32,264 bases of DNA from JASFQI01 sp050115555 (GTDB lineage Bacteria > Desulfobacterota > DSM-4660 > Desulfatiglandales > HGW-15), in NCBI GenBank assembly GCA_050115555.1, contig JASFQI010000010.1, forward strand, positions 1-32,264, given 5' to 3'. The position numbers were made by a program, and so were the translations under genes. A model generated the notes under the pieces. That model was given only the letters and a program-made list of their open reading frames with translations. It was not told the DNA's origin and ran no database searches. Of this stretch, positions 1 to 8,695 are shown piece by piece (position 1 is the first letter of the stretch; each line of letters opens with the position of its first letter).

Positions 1-598
1 TCCCCGTCTCGACTTCGGGTGTGCAGCCTATTGCCCGTATGCCGAGCAGTGTATCGGGAACCTTCCCCCGGAGCTGATCGCGCAGAAGCAGGACCTTCTC
101 AAAGACCGTGTGGCCATTGAGATGAAACGCTATTTTGGCCGGGATTTCAGACGGATCGGACATGCCATGCGGGTGGCCCGGTATGCAGAGGAGATCGGAA
201 AGGCCGAGCAGGGGCAGTTGGCCGTGATTCTGGCGGCCGCCTACCTGCACGATATCGGCATCCCGGAGGCGGAGCGCAAGTACGGCAGTGCTGCAGCCCG
301 ATATCAGGAGGAAGAAGGGCCGGCCGTGGCCCGCGGGATTCTGGAAAAGCTGGGAGCCGATGCCTCTCTGGTGGAGGAGGTGTGCGACATTGTGGGGCAC
401 CATCATTCTCCGCGCCCCGAGGAGACGGTGAACTTCAGGTGTATCTATGACGCCGATCTCATTGCCAACCTGGAGGACCGGCGCAAGGAAACCGGCACGG
501 GGCCTGAATCGCCAACCCCCTTGAAGAAAAGCATGTTCCTCACGAGGAGCGGTCCGGAAGTGGCCGCGCGGGTTCTCGGTCTCCAGGCAGAGGGATAG
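1..598 (+). CDS. HD-domain phosphohydrolase-like protein with Cys-rich N-terminal segment (5' end outside window)
   Basis: The reading frame is open to the left edge, so the start lies outside; 198 residues are visible. The segment at about nt 20-60 encodes a Cys cluster (C-A-A-Y-C-P-Y-A-E-Q-C) that could bind an Fe-S cluster or metal. The rest is an HD domain: an upstream His in G-H-A-M-R, the H-D pair in Y-L-H-D-I-G, and a downstream G-H-H-H-S-P. These are the expected metal ligands of HD hydrolases, which act on phosphomonoesters or phosphodiesters; the substrate is not predictable. It lies 90 bp upstream of the ferredoxin gene on the same strand, so the two are probably co-transcribed. 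An internal GTG at 110 could start a shorter protein, but the upstream frame has coding character and continues the same protein. The family assignment is firm and the function unknown. Confidence 0.8.
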   Translation, partial: PRLDFGCAAYCPYAEQCIGNLPPELIAQKQDLLKDRVAIEMKRYFGRDFRRIGHAMRVARYAEEIGKAEQGQLAVILAAAYLHDIGIPEAERKYGSAAARYQEEEGPAVARGILEKLGADASLVEEVCDIVGHHHSPRPEETVNFRCIYDADLIANLEDRRKETGTGPESPTPLKKSMFLTRSGPEVAARVLGLQAEG

Positions 599-688
599 CG
601 ATCAGCGCATGACTCATGAAATGTGGCGACCGGGGCCGTCCTGTGGATGGGTGCGGTTCGGTGGCTCCATGAAAGAAGGGGTTGGACC

Positions 689-1432
689 ATGAAGGTAAAA
701 CGAAAAATCGTAGAGATTGATGACGAGCTTTGCGACGGCTGCGGGCAGTGCGTTCCTGCGTGCGCGGAAGGTGCGATTCAGGTCATCGAAGGCAAAGCCC
801 GGCTCTTGAAAGACCGCTACTGCGACGGCCTTGGGGCCTGCTTGGGGGACTGCCCCAAGGGGGCGCTTCACATGGTGGAACGGGAAGCCGAGGAGTTCGA
901 TGAGGAAGCCGTGGAGGCACTTCTCGAGAGCCTGGAACCGGATATGGCAGCCCCGGATATTCCCATGGCATGCGGGTGCCCTTCCTCCCAGATTCAGGAG
1001 TTTGAGCCGGAAGTGGCGTCCGGGGGCCCATCCGGTGCCACGCAATCGTCTCTTTCGCACTGGCCGGTGCAGATTCAGCTGGTCCCGCCGACAGCCCCTT
1101 TTCTTCGCGGGGCGGATCTGCTCGTGGCGGCGGACTGCACGCCTTTTGCCTACCCGGACTTTCACCGGGACTTCGTGCAGGGGAAGGCCGTTCTTGTGGG
1201 GTGCCCCAAGTTCGACGATGTGGAGGCCTATGTGGCGAGGTTTACGGACATCTTCCGTTCGGCCGGCATTCGGAGCATCACCGTGGTCGTGATGGAGGTC
1301 CCCTGCTGCTCCTCCCTGCCCGTGCTTTTGGAAAAGGCCATGGAGAAAGCGGAAAAGCGGATTCCCATGGAGGTGATCGTTCTGAGTACGCGGGGCCGCA
1401 TCATGAAACGAGAGGAGCTTGCCGTGGCATAG
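689..1432 (+). CDS. Two-cluster 4Fe-4S ferredoxin-domain protein
   Basis: A cytoplasmic iron-sulfur protein of 247 residues. The N-terminal 60 residues carry C15-x2-C18-x2-C21-x3-C25, then C45-x5-C51-x3-C55-P, the pattern of a bacterial-type dicluster ferredoxin domain with an enlarged second motif (C-D-G-L-G-A-C). The remaining 180 residues have further conserved-looking cysteines (A-D-C, G-C-P-K, V-P-C-C-S) and an alternating alpha/beta pattern, so this is more than a simple electron carrier. The ATG at 689 is chosen because a purine-rich GAAAGAAGGGG stretch precedes it; the frame is also open 66 bp further upstream, where there is no good ribosome site. It follows the HD gene and probably shares its transcript. 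An electron-transfer role is inferred from the cysteines; the partner is unknown. Confidence 0.85.
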   Translation: MKVKRKIVEIDDELCDGCGQCVPACAEGAIQVIEGKARLLKDRYCDGLGACLGDCPKGALHMVEREAEEFDEEAVEALLESLEPDMAAPDIPMACGCPSSQIQEFEPEVASGGPSGATQSSLSHWPVQIQLVPPTAPFLRGADLLVAADCTPFAYPDFHRDFVQGKAVLVGCPKFDDVEAYVARFTDIFRSAGIRSITVVVMEVPCCSSLPVLLEKAMEKAEKRIPMEVIVLSTRGRIMKREELAVA

Positions 1433-1727
1433 CGTTCCGGTGAATCGGAAGGCCTTGTCCCGGATTCCGCGTCTCTGCCGCGAAAACACCCTCTGATCCT
1501 TATGGAATTTCCCGTAGCAGGGTACAGGGCATTCCAAAGATGACAAGACATCCTGTTTCCCGAATATCGCTTGCATTTCCCGCCAGAGTCGATGGCGACC
1601 ACCCTTGGGTCATGTCCGTCCGGGATGGTTTTTGGGGTTCCCCTGTCGGCGTTTTCCTGCTATATCTTCTCCCTGATCAGGGCCCTCGGGCCCCGTACGG
1701 ACCGGATCCGGCAAAAGGGAGGCGGTC

Positions 1728-2066
1728 ATGGAAGTCCGCGAAAGGATCAAGAACATCCCGTTTTCAACGTCCCTGGAACTCGTCAAGCTCGTAGCTTACA
1801 GGCCCGGCCGGGTGGTCAACCGCAGGATCTTGAACAGCGATCGTCTAAGCATCACTCTGTATGCCTTTGGCCGGGGGGATGGCTTTGACACCTATGCCGC
1901 CTCGGGGGACAGCATGGTTCAGGTTTTGGACGGGGATGTCTTCTTCAACATAGGGGGCAAAGAAATCACGTGCGGTCCCGGACAGATGGTGGCCATTCCC
2001 GCAGACATCCCCCATACCTTGACTGCGATTAAAAGATCCAAGGTACTTCTAACGGTCGTCCGGTAG
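1728..2066 (+). CDS. Small single-domain cupin protein
   Basis: A 112-residue protein made almost entirely of one cupin beta-barrel. The central part reads as the two cupin motifs, with V-L-D-G-D-V-F-F-N-I-G-G followed by G-Q-M-V-A-I-P-A-D-I-P-H. The His pair expected in motif 1 is absent (the segment is D-T-Y-A-A-S-G-D), and only the motif 2 His is left, so metal binding may be weak or lost. Proteins of this size act as small-molecule binding or isomerase-like units; no substrate can be assigned. The ATG has a strong upstream AAAGGGAGGCGG. The 295 bp before it (1433-1727) contain no convincing gene, only a GGGCCC-TC-GGGCCC inverted repeat at 1680-1693. It converges with the universal stress gene 38 bp away. 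Confidence 0.8.
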   Translation: MEVRERIKNIPFSTSLELVKLVAYRPGRVVNRRILNSDRLSITLYAFGRGDGFDTYAASGDSMVQVLDGDVFFNIGGKEITCGPGQMVAIPADIPHTLTAIKRSKVLLTVVR

Positions 2067-2104
2067 CGGCGACCGCTTCTGCTCCACGGCCCGGCGTTTT
2101 TCCT

Positions 2105-2575
2105 TCAGCCCACCAGCAGGACGGGGATGTCCTCGGCTCCGTGCAGTACCTTCTGCGAGACACTCCCCAGCAGGAACTCCTTTATTCCGGAAATGCCTCT
2201 CCGCCCCAGCACGATGACATCATAACCTTTCCCGGCTTCCGAAAGGATATCGCGGGCCACCCCCTTTTCTTGCGTGGCCGGGATCATGACGAGGTGGTCC
2301 TCGTCGAACCCCGCCTTGAGCAACCGGTCTTTGGCCTGGGCCATGGCCTCCTGGATGAGCTCGTTCTTTTTGTTTTCCAGGGAGCAGAACGCCTCTTTCT
2401 GGGAAAGGAAGTAGGGAGTCAGGCCCGGTCCGCCCATCTGGCAAAGGGCGGCGGTGTCCGGCACTACGCTCATAAGCGTGACCTTGTGGTCCGGGGTGAA
2501 ATGCCGGCAAACGAATTCAACCGCTCGCATCGCGTTATCCGACTCGTCGAACGCTACAAGAACCTTTCGTCCCAT
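2105..2575 (-). CDS. Universal stress protein, UspA family
   Basis: A 156-residue single Usp domain, the usual length for the family. The N-terminus K-V-L-V-A-F-D-E-S-D-N-A is the typical first beta strand and nucleotide-binding Asp. Near the C-terminus the ATP-binding signature G-x2-G-x9-G-S is intact (G-R-R-G-I-S-G-I-K-E-F-L-L-G-S), followed by V-L-L-V. That places it among the ATP-binding Usp proteins. These cytoplasmic proteins accumulate under stress or growth arrest, but their molecular role is usually unknown. It is transcribed alone, converging on the cupin gene and divergent from the histidine kinase. The roughly 140 bp between it and the kinase must hold both promoters. Confidence 0.92.
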   Translation of the reverse strand: MGRKVLVAFDESDNAMRAVEFVCRHFTPDHKVTLMSVVPDTAALCQMGGPGLTPYFLSQKEAFCSLENKKNELIQEAMAQAKDRLLKAGFDEDHLVMIPATQEKGVARDILSEAGKGYDVIVLGRRGISGIKEFLLGSVSQKVLHGAEDIPVLLVG

Positions 2576-2718
2576 GTTTGGCCTCCTCTTTTGTGCACGT
2601 TTGCTTCACAAGATATCCCATCGGATCCTGGTGTGTCCATCAAAAGTCCATAGGAGTTGTGTGAGGAGAGAGTTTCAGGTAGGATATTCCCTAAAGCACA
2701 ACGCGGAGGACGGGGATC

Positions 2719-5613
2719 ATGGATGGCCGGTCGAGCCCGGAGGATCTTGAAAAGCGCCTGCTTGAGACTGAGGCGCAGATCAGCGATCAGGAACGCCTGC
2801 AGGAGGATCTCCGGGAAAGTGAGATGACGGCAGCGGCGCTGATGCATGCCGCGGGATACCGCGCTCTCCTGCTGGACGCCGAGGGCCGTATCCTGCGGGT
2901 AAACCGGCGAGCTGCCGAGGGTTTCGGTCGAACTGCAGAGGAGCTTGTAGGGCGAAAGGCCTTTGACCTCTTTCCTCCGGAGCTTGCCCGCACGAGGTGG
3001 TCTTACCACGAGCAGGCCGTGCGGACCGGGAAACCGGTTCACTATGAAGACGAGCGAAAAGGGCGATGGCTGGAAACCAGGCTGCAGCCGGTGCAGGACG
3101 CCCACGGCAGGGTGACGCACGTCGCGGTGCTCAGCCGGGATGTCACCGAAAGAAGGAGAAACCTGGAGGAGCTTCGACGGCACCGGGACCACCTGGAGGA
3201 GCTCGTAGCTGAGCGGACTGCCGAGGTCATGGACGCGAATGAGAAGCTCCTGCAGGAGATTTCCGATCGGGCCTCGGTCGAGGAGAACCTGCGGTATCAG
3301 AAGGCTTGGCTCGAGTCCCTGGTTCAAACCAGCTCGTTCGGCGTGGTGACCCTGGGCAGGGAAGGGGGGGTGGTCTCCTGCAACCAGGGTTTTGTGCGGC
3401 TGTTCGGATTCGAGGAGAGAGAGATCCTGGGCAAGCAGGTCGACGACTTCTTGACCTGCGAGCACTGTAGGAAAGATGCGCTCGATCTGACCGGGCGCAC
3501 CCTTCGAGGGCAGGTGATCCAGGAAACCGCCAGACGTCACCGCAAGGACGGGACCGAGGTGGATGTAGAGATCTACGGGGTCCCCGTGATCGTGGACGGT
3601 CGAATCATCGGGACCTACGGCCTCTACCGGGAGATCTCCGAGCTCAAGGCGGCGGAAAAAGCCCTGAGAGAGAGCGAGGAGCTTTTTCGGACTTTTGCGG
3701 AAGATGCGCCTTTCGGCATGTCCATTATGAACCCCGACCTCACCTTCGAGTATTTCAACCCGAAGTTTACGGAAATCTTCGCCTATACCCTGGAGGACCT
3801 TCCGGACAAGCCGACCTGGTTCCAAAAGGCCTATCCCGATTCCACCTACAAGAAGAACGTTCGGGAAATATGGGAAAAGGACGTTTTGGATGGAATGAAG
3901 ACAAGGAAAATCAAACCCAGGATTTTTTCCGTCCGGTGCAAGGGAGGAGAGGACAAGATCATTCACTTCCGGGCCGTGATGCTCAGGAACGGCAAGCAGT
4001 TGATGACGTACGAGGATATCACGGCCAGGGCACGGGCTGAGGAAGCCCTGCGAAAGAGCGAAGAGCAGTACCGCCAGCTCTACGAGGAGGCCCGGAGGCG
4101 GGAGGAGCTCTACCGCTCGCTGATTCAGTCCTCGGCGGACGCCGTGGCGATTTATGATCTGGAAGGCCGGGTGCAGTATGTGAGCCCCGCCTTTACCCAG
4201 CTCTTCGGGTGGACCCAGGAGGAACTCCAAGGCCGGGGGATTCCGTTCGTGCCGGAGTCCGAGCACGAGACGACCCAGTCATTGATTCGAGAGCTGTTGG
4301 ATCACGGCACCCCCTGTTCTGCGTTTGAGACGACCAGGTATAATAAGGACGGCGAGTTGCTTCAGGTCTCGGTCAGTGCCTCGCGCTATGACGATCACGA
4401 GGGAAACGCCGCAGGAATGCTCGTGATGCTGCGCGACATTTCGGCCCGCAAGGAGCTTGAGGCCCAGCTCTCCCAGGCGAGCAAAATGGAGGCCGTTGGA
4501 ACCCTCGCCGGCGGCATTGCACACGATTTCAACAACCTCCTTCAGGCGATCTCCGGGTACACACAACTCCTGCTGATGGGGCGTGAGAAAGGCGATCCGG
4601 ACCATGACAAGCTGACCGCTATTGAAAACGCGGCCCAGCGGGCCGGAGAACTGACCGAGCGGTTGCTCATCTTCAGCCGCAAGGTGGAGAGCCGGCTCCG
4701 CCCCGTGGACCTCAATCACGAGGTGGAGCAGGTGGTCAAACTTCTGGAGAGAACCATTCCGAAGATGATCCAAATTCGGGTGGACCCGGTCCAAGACCCT
4801 CTGTGGATCAATGCAGACCCCGTACAGCTCGAGCAGGTGGTGATGAACATTGCGGTCAATGCCCGGGATGCCATGCCTGAAGGGGGAACCCTGACCTTCT
4901 GCGCAAGGAACGTGTCCCTGAGCGAGGAGGAGTGCCGTTCCCTTTTCGAGGCCGACCCCGGGGATTACGCCCTTCTGAAGATCTCGGACACGGGCTGTGG
5001 CATGGAACCCATTGTTCAGGAGCACATCTTCGAGCCGTTCTTTACCACCAAAGGGGGAGGCAAAGGGACGGGGCTGGGACTTTCCATGGTGTACGGCATT
5101 GTGAAGAACCACGGAGGGAGCATCGCATGTCGCAGCCGCCCGGGTGGCGGAACGGTGTTCGAGGTCTATTTCCCGGTGCTTTCCGAGAACGAATCCACGG
5201 GTCGGAACCCGGAGGAGGAAAAGACGCCACCCCGGGGCAGTGAGCGCATCCTGCTGGTGGACGACGAGGACAGCATCCTGGAGATCGGCAGCGACATGTT
5301 GCACCGGTTTGGATACGAATCCGTGACCGCGAGAAGCGGGGAAGAGGCCCTGGAAACTTTTCGGGCGGAAAAGGATCGTATCGACCTGGTGATCCTCGAT
5401 TTGAACATGCCGGGCATAGGCGGGGTGAAATGCCTTCAAGCCCTGAAGAAAATCGATCCCGACGTCAAGGTCGTCGTGGCCACCGGCCTTGCGGGGAAGG
5501 AGCAGGCACAGAAGGTCATGGAGCTGGGTGCCGCGTACTTCATTCCCAAGCCCTATCGGCTCAAGGACATGCTCAAGACCCTTCGGGGAGCTCTTGACAA
5601 GGATCGTGGGTGA
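2719..5613 (+). CDS. Soluble multi-PAS hybrid sensor histidine kinase with C-terminal receiver
   Basis: A 964-residue signalling protein without transmembrane segments or signal peptide, so it senses cytoplasmic cues. Domain order: a short coiled coil, PAS 1 (about 35-145), a coiled-coil linker, PAS 2 (about 195-315), PAS 3 (about 320-445), a second linker, PAS 4 (about 465-585), HisKA with phospho-acceptor H602 in G-I-A-H-D-F-N-N, an HATPase_c domain with N, G1 and G2 boxes (N-A-R-D-A-M, D-T-G-C-G-M, G-K-G-T-G-L-G-L), and a receiver (about 842-960) with acidic pair D848/D849 and phospho-acceptor D894. PAS 2 contains a C-x2-C pair (C-E-H-C). All catalytic residues are present. No response regulator with an output domain lies next to it, so its target is unknown. 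The ATG follows a GAGGACGGGG ribosome site. Confidence 0.93.
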   Translation: MDGRSSPEDLEKRLLETEAQISDQERLQEDLRESEMTAAALMHAAGYRALLLDAEGRILRVNRRAAEGFGRTAEELVGRKAFDLFPPELARTRWSYHEQAVRTGKPVHYEDERKGRWLETRLQPVQDAHGRVTHVAVLSRDVTERRRNLEELRRHRDHLEELVAERTAEVMDANEKLLQEISDRASVEENLRYQKAWLESLVQTSSFGVVTLGREGGVVSCNQGFVRLFGFEEREILGKQVDDFLTCEHCRKDALDLTGRTLRGQVIQETARRHRKDGTEVDVEIYGVPVIVDGRIIGTYGLYREISELKAAEKALRESEELFRTFAEDAPFGMSIMNPDLTFEYFNPKFTEIFAYTLEDLPDKPTWFQKAYPDSTYKKNVREIWEKDVLDGMKTRKIKPRIFSVRCKGGEDKIIHFRAVMLRNGKQLMTYEDITARARAEEALRKSEEQYRQLYEEARRREELYRSLIQSSADAVAIYDLEGRVQYVSPAFTQLFGWTQEELQGRGIPFVPESEHETTQSLIRELLDHGTPCSAFETTRYNKDGELLQVSVSASRYDDHEGNAAGMLVMLRDISARKELEAQLSQASKMEAVGTLAGGIAHDFNNLLQAISGYTQLLLMGREKGDPDHDKLTAIENAAQRAGELTERLLIFSRKVESRLRPVDLNHEVEQVVKLLERTIPKMIQIRVDPVQDPLWINADPVQLEQVVMNIAVNARDAMPEGGTLTFCARNVSLSEEECRSLFEADPGDYALLKISDTGCGMEPIVQEHIFEPFFTTKGGGKGTGLGLSMVYGIVKNHGGSIACRSRPGGGTVFEVYFPVLSENESTGRNPEEEKTPPRGSERILLVDDEDSILEIGSDMLHRFGYESVTARSGEEALETFRAEKDRIDLVILDLNMPGIGGVKCLQALKKIDPDVKVVVATGLAGKEQAQKVMELGAAYFIPKPYRLKDMLKTLRGALDKDRG

Positions 5614-5722
5614 GTTTTGTAGTTCTTCATTTCATGGGCTCACCTGCTTTTGTACTCGAAGCGCACATGAATGATCGGGTTTGTATCTTCCTCGGCGGAT
5701 TGTTCTCTTCTCTGGTTTCCCT

Positions 5723-5754
5723 CAACAGCTCAATAGCTCAACAACTCAACAGCT
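5723..5754. repeat. Four-copy 8-bp tandem repeat downstream of the YcaO gene
   Basis: Four consecutive 8-bp units, CAACAGCT, CAATAGCT, CAACAACT and CAACAGCT, lie 9 bp beyond the stop codon of the minus-strand YcaO-TPR gene and 110 bp after the kinase gene. The first and last units are identical and the two middle ones differ by one base each. It sits between two convergent genes. No function is evident; it looks like a slipped-strand microsatellite. Confidence 0.75.
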
Positions 5755-5763
5755 GCCCCTCCC

Positions 5764-7494
5764 TTATTTTCCCTCCAGCCGGGCCAGGCTCTCTCGGGCA
5801 AAGGTGATGGTGGGGTCCAACTCCAGTGCGAGCTGGTAGTAGTGAATCGCCTTTTTCCGGTCCCCCATTTCCCGGTAATTGGACGCGATGTTCGCATAGT
5901 CGATGGCCGATGACGGGTCCAGCTTCAGGATCCGCTCAAAGCAGCGGATCGCCTGCTCGTGCTCGCCGAGCTTGAAGTGGCAGAACCCGAGGAGATTGAG
6001 GATGTCCGTTCGGTCCGCGTCCACGGCCGCGCCTTTATTGAGAGCACGGATTGCGTCTTCGTATTGTTCGAGATCCTTCAGGCACTGCCCCATGTAGGAG
6101 TAAATGCTGGCGGCTTCTTCCTTCCGGGGCCCCAGGTCGAGGGCCTCCTCGAACCTTTGAAGCGCGGCGTCGGGCTCCCCGAGGGAAAAGAGGCTCAGAC
6201 CCTGAAAAAAACGGATGTAGTATTTCCCGGGCAGCAGGCGATCCATACGCTCGAGCTCCTGAAGGGCCTGTGCAGGATGTCGCTTTTCCGCAATCAGCTT
6301 TGCCGTAAACAGGCCGACGCTGGATCCGGCGGCGCGCTCCCGAAAGTGGGCGCCCGGCACGAGCGTGTAGAATGCCGGGATTTCCAGGAGAGGATGTGTA
6401 GTTTCCAGGGCCAGGACCTCCATACCGATAGCGGCGAGAGCTTTGAGACAGTTTTCCACCTCCACCCGCAGGTTCGGATGAGACAGATCGGGCAGCTCGT
6501 CGAGCCCGATCTCCCGCCCCGGATTTCGGATGGCCTCGGTATCCTCGAGCCTTGTGAGCTTGGGGAGCCCGCTCGCTACGTAGTTCGATGACGTGCTGAA
6601 GTCCCCGGCCAGCTGGGCCACCTCGGTGAGCGCGCGGTTCAGCGCCTTTTGAGGCGATGGGGTGGTCCCCGCGGTCCAGACGATTTCGCTCTGGTTTGGA
6701 AAGGTGGAAGGATCGTACGCCAGCACGCCGATGCCGGGGATCCCCGTGTCCAGGGAAAAGTCCGTGGGGTAGAGCTGTACACCGACCCTGCGGTACTTCC
6801 CGATCATGTCCAGTGCGACCTCGTCGGTCGCCGAGTCGAGCCGGATCGCGGCGGTGCGAAGGCTCTCGCGGCTGATGATGGACGAGGTATGCCGCTCCAC
6901 CACCTCGCAGATCCCCTGGAGAAGGGCTTCCTCTGTGTCGTTTCCCGCCGAGGACCCGTTGAACTCGTTGATGGTGAAAAACCAGTCAAAGGGGATGAGA
7001 ACATCCTTCCCGCGCGTCAGATTCGTCCCCCGGCACCATCTCATGGGCAGGCTCGAGAACGCTTCGCGGGCGCGGTCCAGGTCCTCGGATTCGTCGTGGA
7101 CGGACTTGGCAATCGCTTCGAACGCGAGCGTCTGCTCCTCCAGGTTCCGGTAGGTGTCCACAAGAAAGGGCTCCGGGTCCGCTTCAAAGCTGAAGAGGCT
7201 GAAACGCTCCACGAGCTCCATGACCGCACTGGCCTCGGCCTGGGCCGGCGTTCCGCCCTTGCCCATCTGCTTTTTCTCACCGACAACAGCCTCCGCATCC
7301 CTTCCGCACAGGCTGAAGTACACAGGGATGTCCAGGCGGCCGTTGTCGATCCGGACGGTGTCCTGCAGGATGTCCAGGTCAACGTGCTCCAGCCGTTCGC
7401 GAAATCGGCGGACCGTCTCCTCCGGCGGAATGACCTTGTCCTGGTCCCGGGTGGTCCCCTTGAAGGCGTCCTTCAATACGATGGTAGGTTCCAT
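5764..7494 (-). CDS. YcaO-domain protein with C-terminal TPR repeats
   Basis: A 576-residue protein. The first 400 residues are a YcaO domain, an ATP-dependent cyclodehydratase or thioamidation fold. The expected acidic ATP and Mg motifs are visible: A-S-A-V-M-E-L-V-E-R-F near the start and E-A-L-L-Q-G-I-C-E-V-V-E-R-H in the middle. The C-terminal 170 residues contain about four TPR motifs (for example A-I-R-A-L-N-K-G-A and A-I-H-Y-Y-Q-L-A-L-E-L-D-P), a protein-binding solenoid. YcaO enzymes modify peptide backbones in RiPP biosynthesis or methyl-coenzyme M reductase, or act on ribosomal protein S12 in E. coli. No precursor peptide, dehydrogenase or TfuA partner is seen nearby. The ATG at 7494 is chosen because AGGAACG sits just upstream; the open frame to 7593 lacks a ribosome site and runs into a palindromic repeat. 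Confidence 0.88.
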   Translation of the reverse strand: MEPTIVLKDAFKGTTRDQDKVIPPEETVRRFRERLEHVDLDILQDTVRIDNGRLDIPVYFSLCGRDAEAVVGEKKQMGKGGTPAQAEASAVMELVERFSLFSFEADPEPFLVDTYRNLEEQTLAFEAIAKSVHDESEDLDRAREAFSSLPMRWCRGTNLTRGKDVLIPFDWFFTINEFNGSSAGNDTEEALLQGICEVVERHTSSIISRESLRTAAIRLDSATDEVALDMIGKYRRVGVQLYPTDFSLDTGIPGIGVLAYDPSTFPNQSEIVWTAGTTPSPQKALNRALTEVAQLAGDFSTSSNYVASGLPKLTRLEDTEAIRNPGREIGLDELPDLSHPNLRVEVENCLKALAAIGMEVLALETTHPLLEIPAFYTLVPGAHFRERAAGSSVGLFTAKLIAEKRHPAQALQELERMDRLLPGKYYIRFFQGLSLFSLGEPDAALQRFEEALDLGPRKEEAASIYSYMGQCLKDLEQYEDAIRALNKGAAVDADRTDILNLLGFCHFKLGEHEQAIRCFERILKLDPSSAIDYANIASNYREMGDRKKAIHYYQLALELDPTITFARESLARLEGK

Positions 7495-7556
7495 GAATCG
7501 TTCCTGTTGCCGTGCGTCGTATGGTTCTTCAATGAGTGGAATAACAGCAGTATGCG

Positions 7557-7641
7557 ACCACAGAGAGCACGGAGGACACAGAGGGAGACGCAAGGCACCC
7601 CTTCCACGGTTTTTCTCTGTGCTTTCTGTGTCCTCTGTGGT
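7557..7641. repeat. Long imperfect extragenic palindrome
   Basis: An 85-bp imperfect inverted repeat between larE and the YcaO gene. The outer arms ACCACAGAG and CTCTGTGGT pair perfectly; the inner purine-rich arms (GCACGGAGGACACAGAGG against CTCTGTGCTTTCTGTGTC) pair mostly, with transition mismatches. CACAGAG/CTCTGTG palindromes of this kind occur as dispersed extragenic elements in some environmental bacteria, recalled but not checked. It could fold as a hairpin in the larE-ycaO transcript or be a mobile-element remnant. Confidence 0.7.
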
Positions 7642-7720
7642 GAAAGATCACAGGGTATCGCATGTGCGCGAGGTTGCAATGCGCAAACGATATCCCGATC
7701 CTGGGGGTTCCTCGAGGCCA

Positions 7721-8566
7721 TCACCGGGTGTGCTTTTCGATCCCCCGATTCAGGCTGCCCGTCACATAGCCCTCCAGATCCAGGGCCGTGTGCGCAAAGC
7801 CGATGTCCCGCAGGTGCATGACAAGGGCTCGGCGAAGTCCTTCCTGTGCGAACCGGTGAATCTCCTCAGCCGACACTTCCACGCAGGCGACCTCGCCGTG
7901 ATGACGCACGCGCACCTGAGAGAAGCCCATTCCCTCCAGGAACACCTCGGCCCGATGGATTCGGTCCAGTTTCTCAGCGGTCACGGGTGAACCGTAGGGC
8001 ACCCGTGAAGCCAGACAGGCCCGGCTGGGCCGGTTCCAGGTCGAGAGACCCAAGTCCCTGGACAGCCTGCGAATCTCTTCTTTTCCAAGGCCCTCTTCCA
8101 GGAGAGGCGCCTTCAGACCGGCCTCGCGGGCGGCCTCGAGACCCGGGCGGTAATCTTCCGGGTCGTCCGCATTCGCCCCATGGGCTACCTGCCGGGCGCC
8201 TGCCCGGCGGGCTGCGTCCAGGAAACAGGCGGACATTCCCTTCTTGCAGTGATAGCAGCGATCCGGAGCGTTGATTCGAAAGGGATTCGTGCTCAGGGGA
8301 TCGAAGCTTAGGGAGACCGAATCGATGCCCCGTTCCCGGCAGAATTGGTTTGCCTCTTGAATCTCTCGTTGCGGGAACAGCGGCCCACAGGCAGTGACGG
8401 CCGTTACGCTCTTCCCCAGGGCCTCCTGAGCTGCCGCAAGAAGCAGGGCACTGTCCACACCACCGGAAAAGGCCACCATCAGGGATCCGAAGGAAGAAAG
8501 CCTTTCCACAAGGCGGCGGTATTTCTCCTCGGCGTGTGCATCCTTCATGTGCGGAGTGCTTTTCAT
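7721..8566 (-). CDS. larE: LarE-type ATP-dependent sulfur transferase (nickel-pincer nucleotide biosynthesis)
   Basis: A 281-residue protein, normal for LarE. It has the PP-loop ATP pyrophosphatase motif S34-G-G-V-D-S39, the D-R-C-Y-H-C-K-K motif with C104 and C107, and P-S-R-A-C184-L-A-S-R. C184 matches the position of the sacrificial cysteine (Cys176) in Lactobacillus LarE. LarE adenylates and then sulfurates the pyridinium-3,5-biscarboxylate mononucleotide made by LarB, before LarC inserts nickel. Neither larB, larC nor a LarA-type racemase is in the window, so the pathway must be completed elsewhere or the gene serves another thiolation. An AGGAGG abuts the first ATG with no spacer, and the next ATG at 8548 is too far from it, so the exact start is uncertain. 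It is upstream of the YcaO gene on the same strand. Confidence 0.88.
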   Translation of the reverse strand: MKSTPHMKDAHAEEKYRRLVERLSSFGSLMVAFSGGVDSALLLAAAQEALGKSVTAVTACGPLFPQREIQEANQFCRERGIDSVSLSFDPLSTNPFRINAPDRCYHCKKGMSACFLDAARRAGARQVAHGANADDPEDYRPGLEAAREAGLKAPLLEEGLGKEEIRRLSRDLGLSTWNRPSRACLASRVPYGSPVTAEKLDRIHRAEVFLEGMGFSQVRVRHHGEVACVEVSAEEIHRFAQEGLRRALVMHLRDIGFAHTALDLEGYVTGSLNRGIEKHTR

Positions 8567-8695
8567 CCTCCTGTGGAATGAGGCTGTATCATATCCCGCC
8601 GAATATTCCCTGTCCAGAAATCCATCTGCGAAAAAATTTCCCCCATTGGAGAAATGAGTAGTGTATACTTTTTTAATAGGAAAAGGGGCTCAAGG

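Noticed and set aside
2554..5439. Long minus-strand open frames (570 and 386 codons) opposite the histidine kinase
   Set aside because: They have no domains and low-complexity composition, and they lie antisense to a gene with complete kinase motifs. They are G+C-driven shadow frames.
8646..8669. TTGGAG and TATACT as a promoter before the cytochrome remnant
   Set aside because: The spacing is only 12 bp, too short for a sigma-70 promoter.
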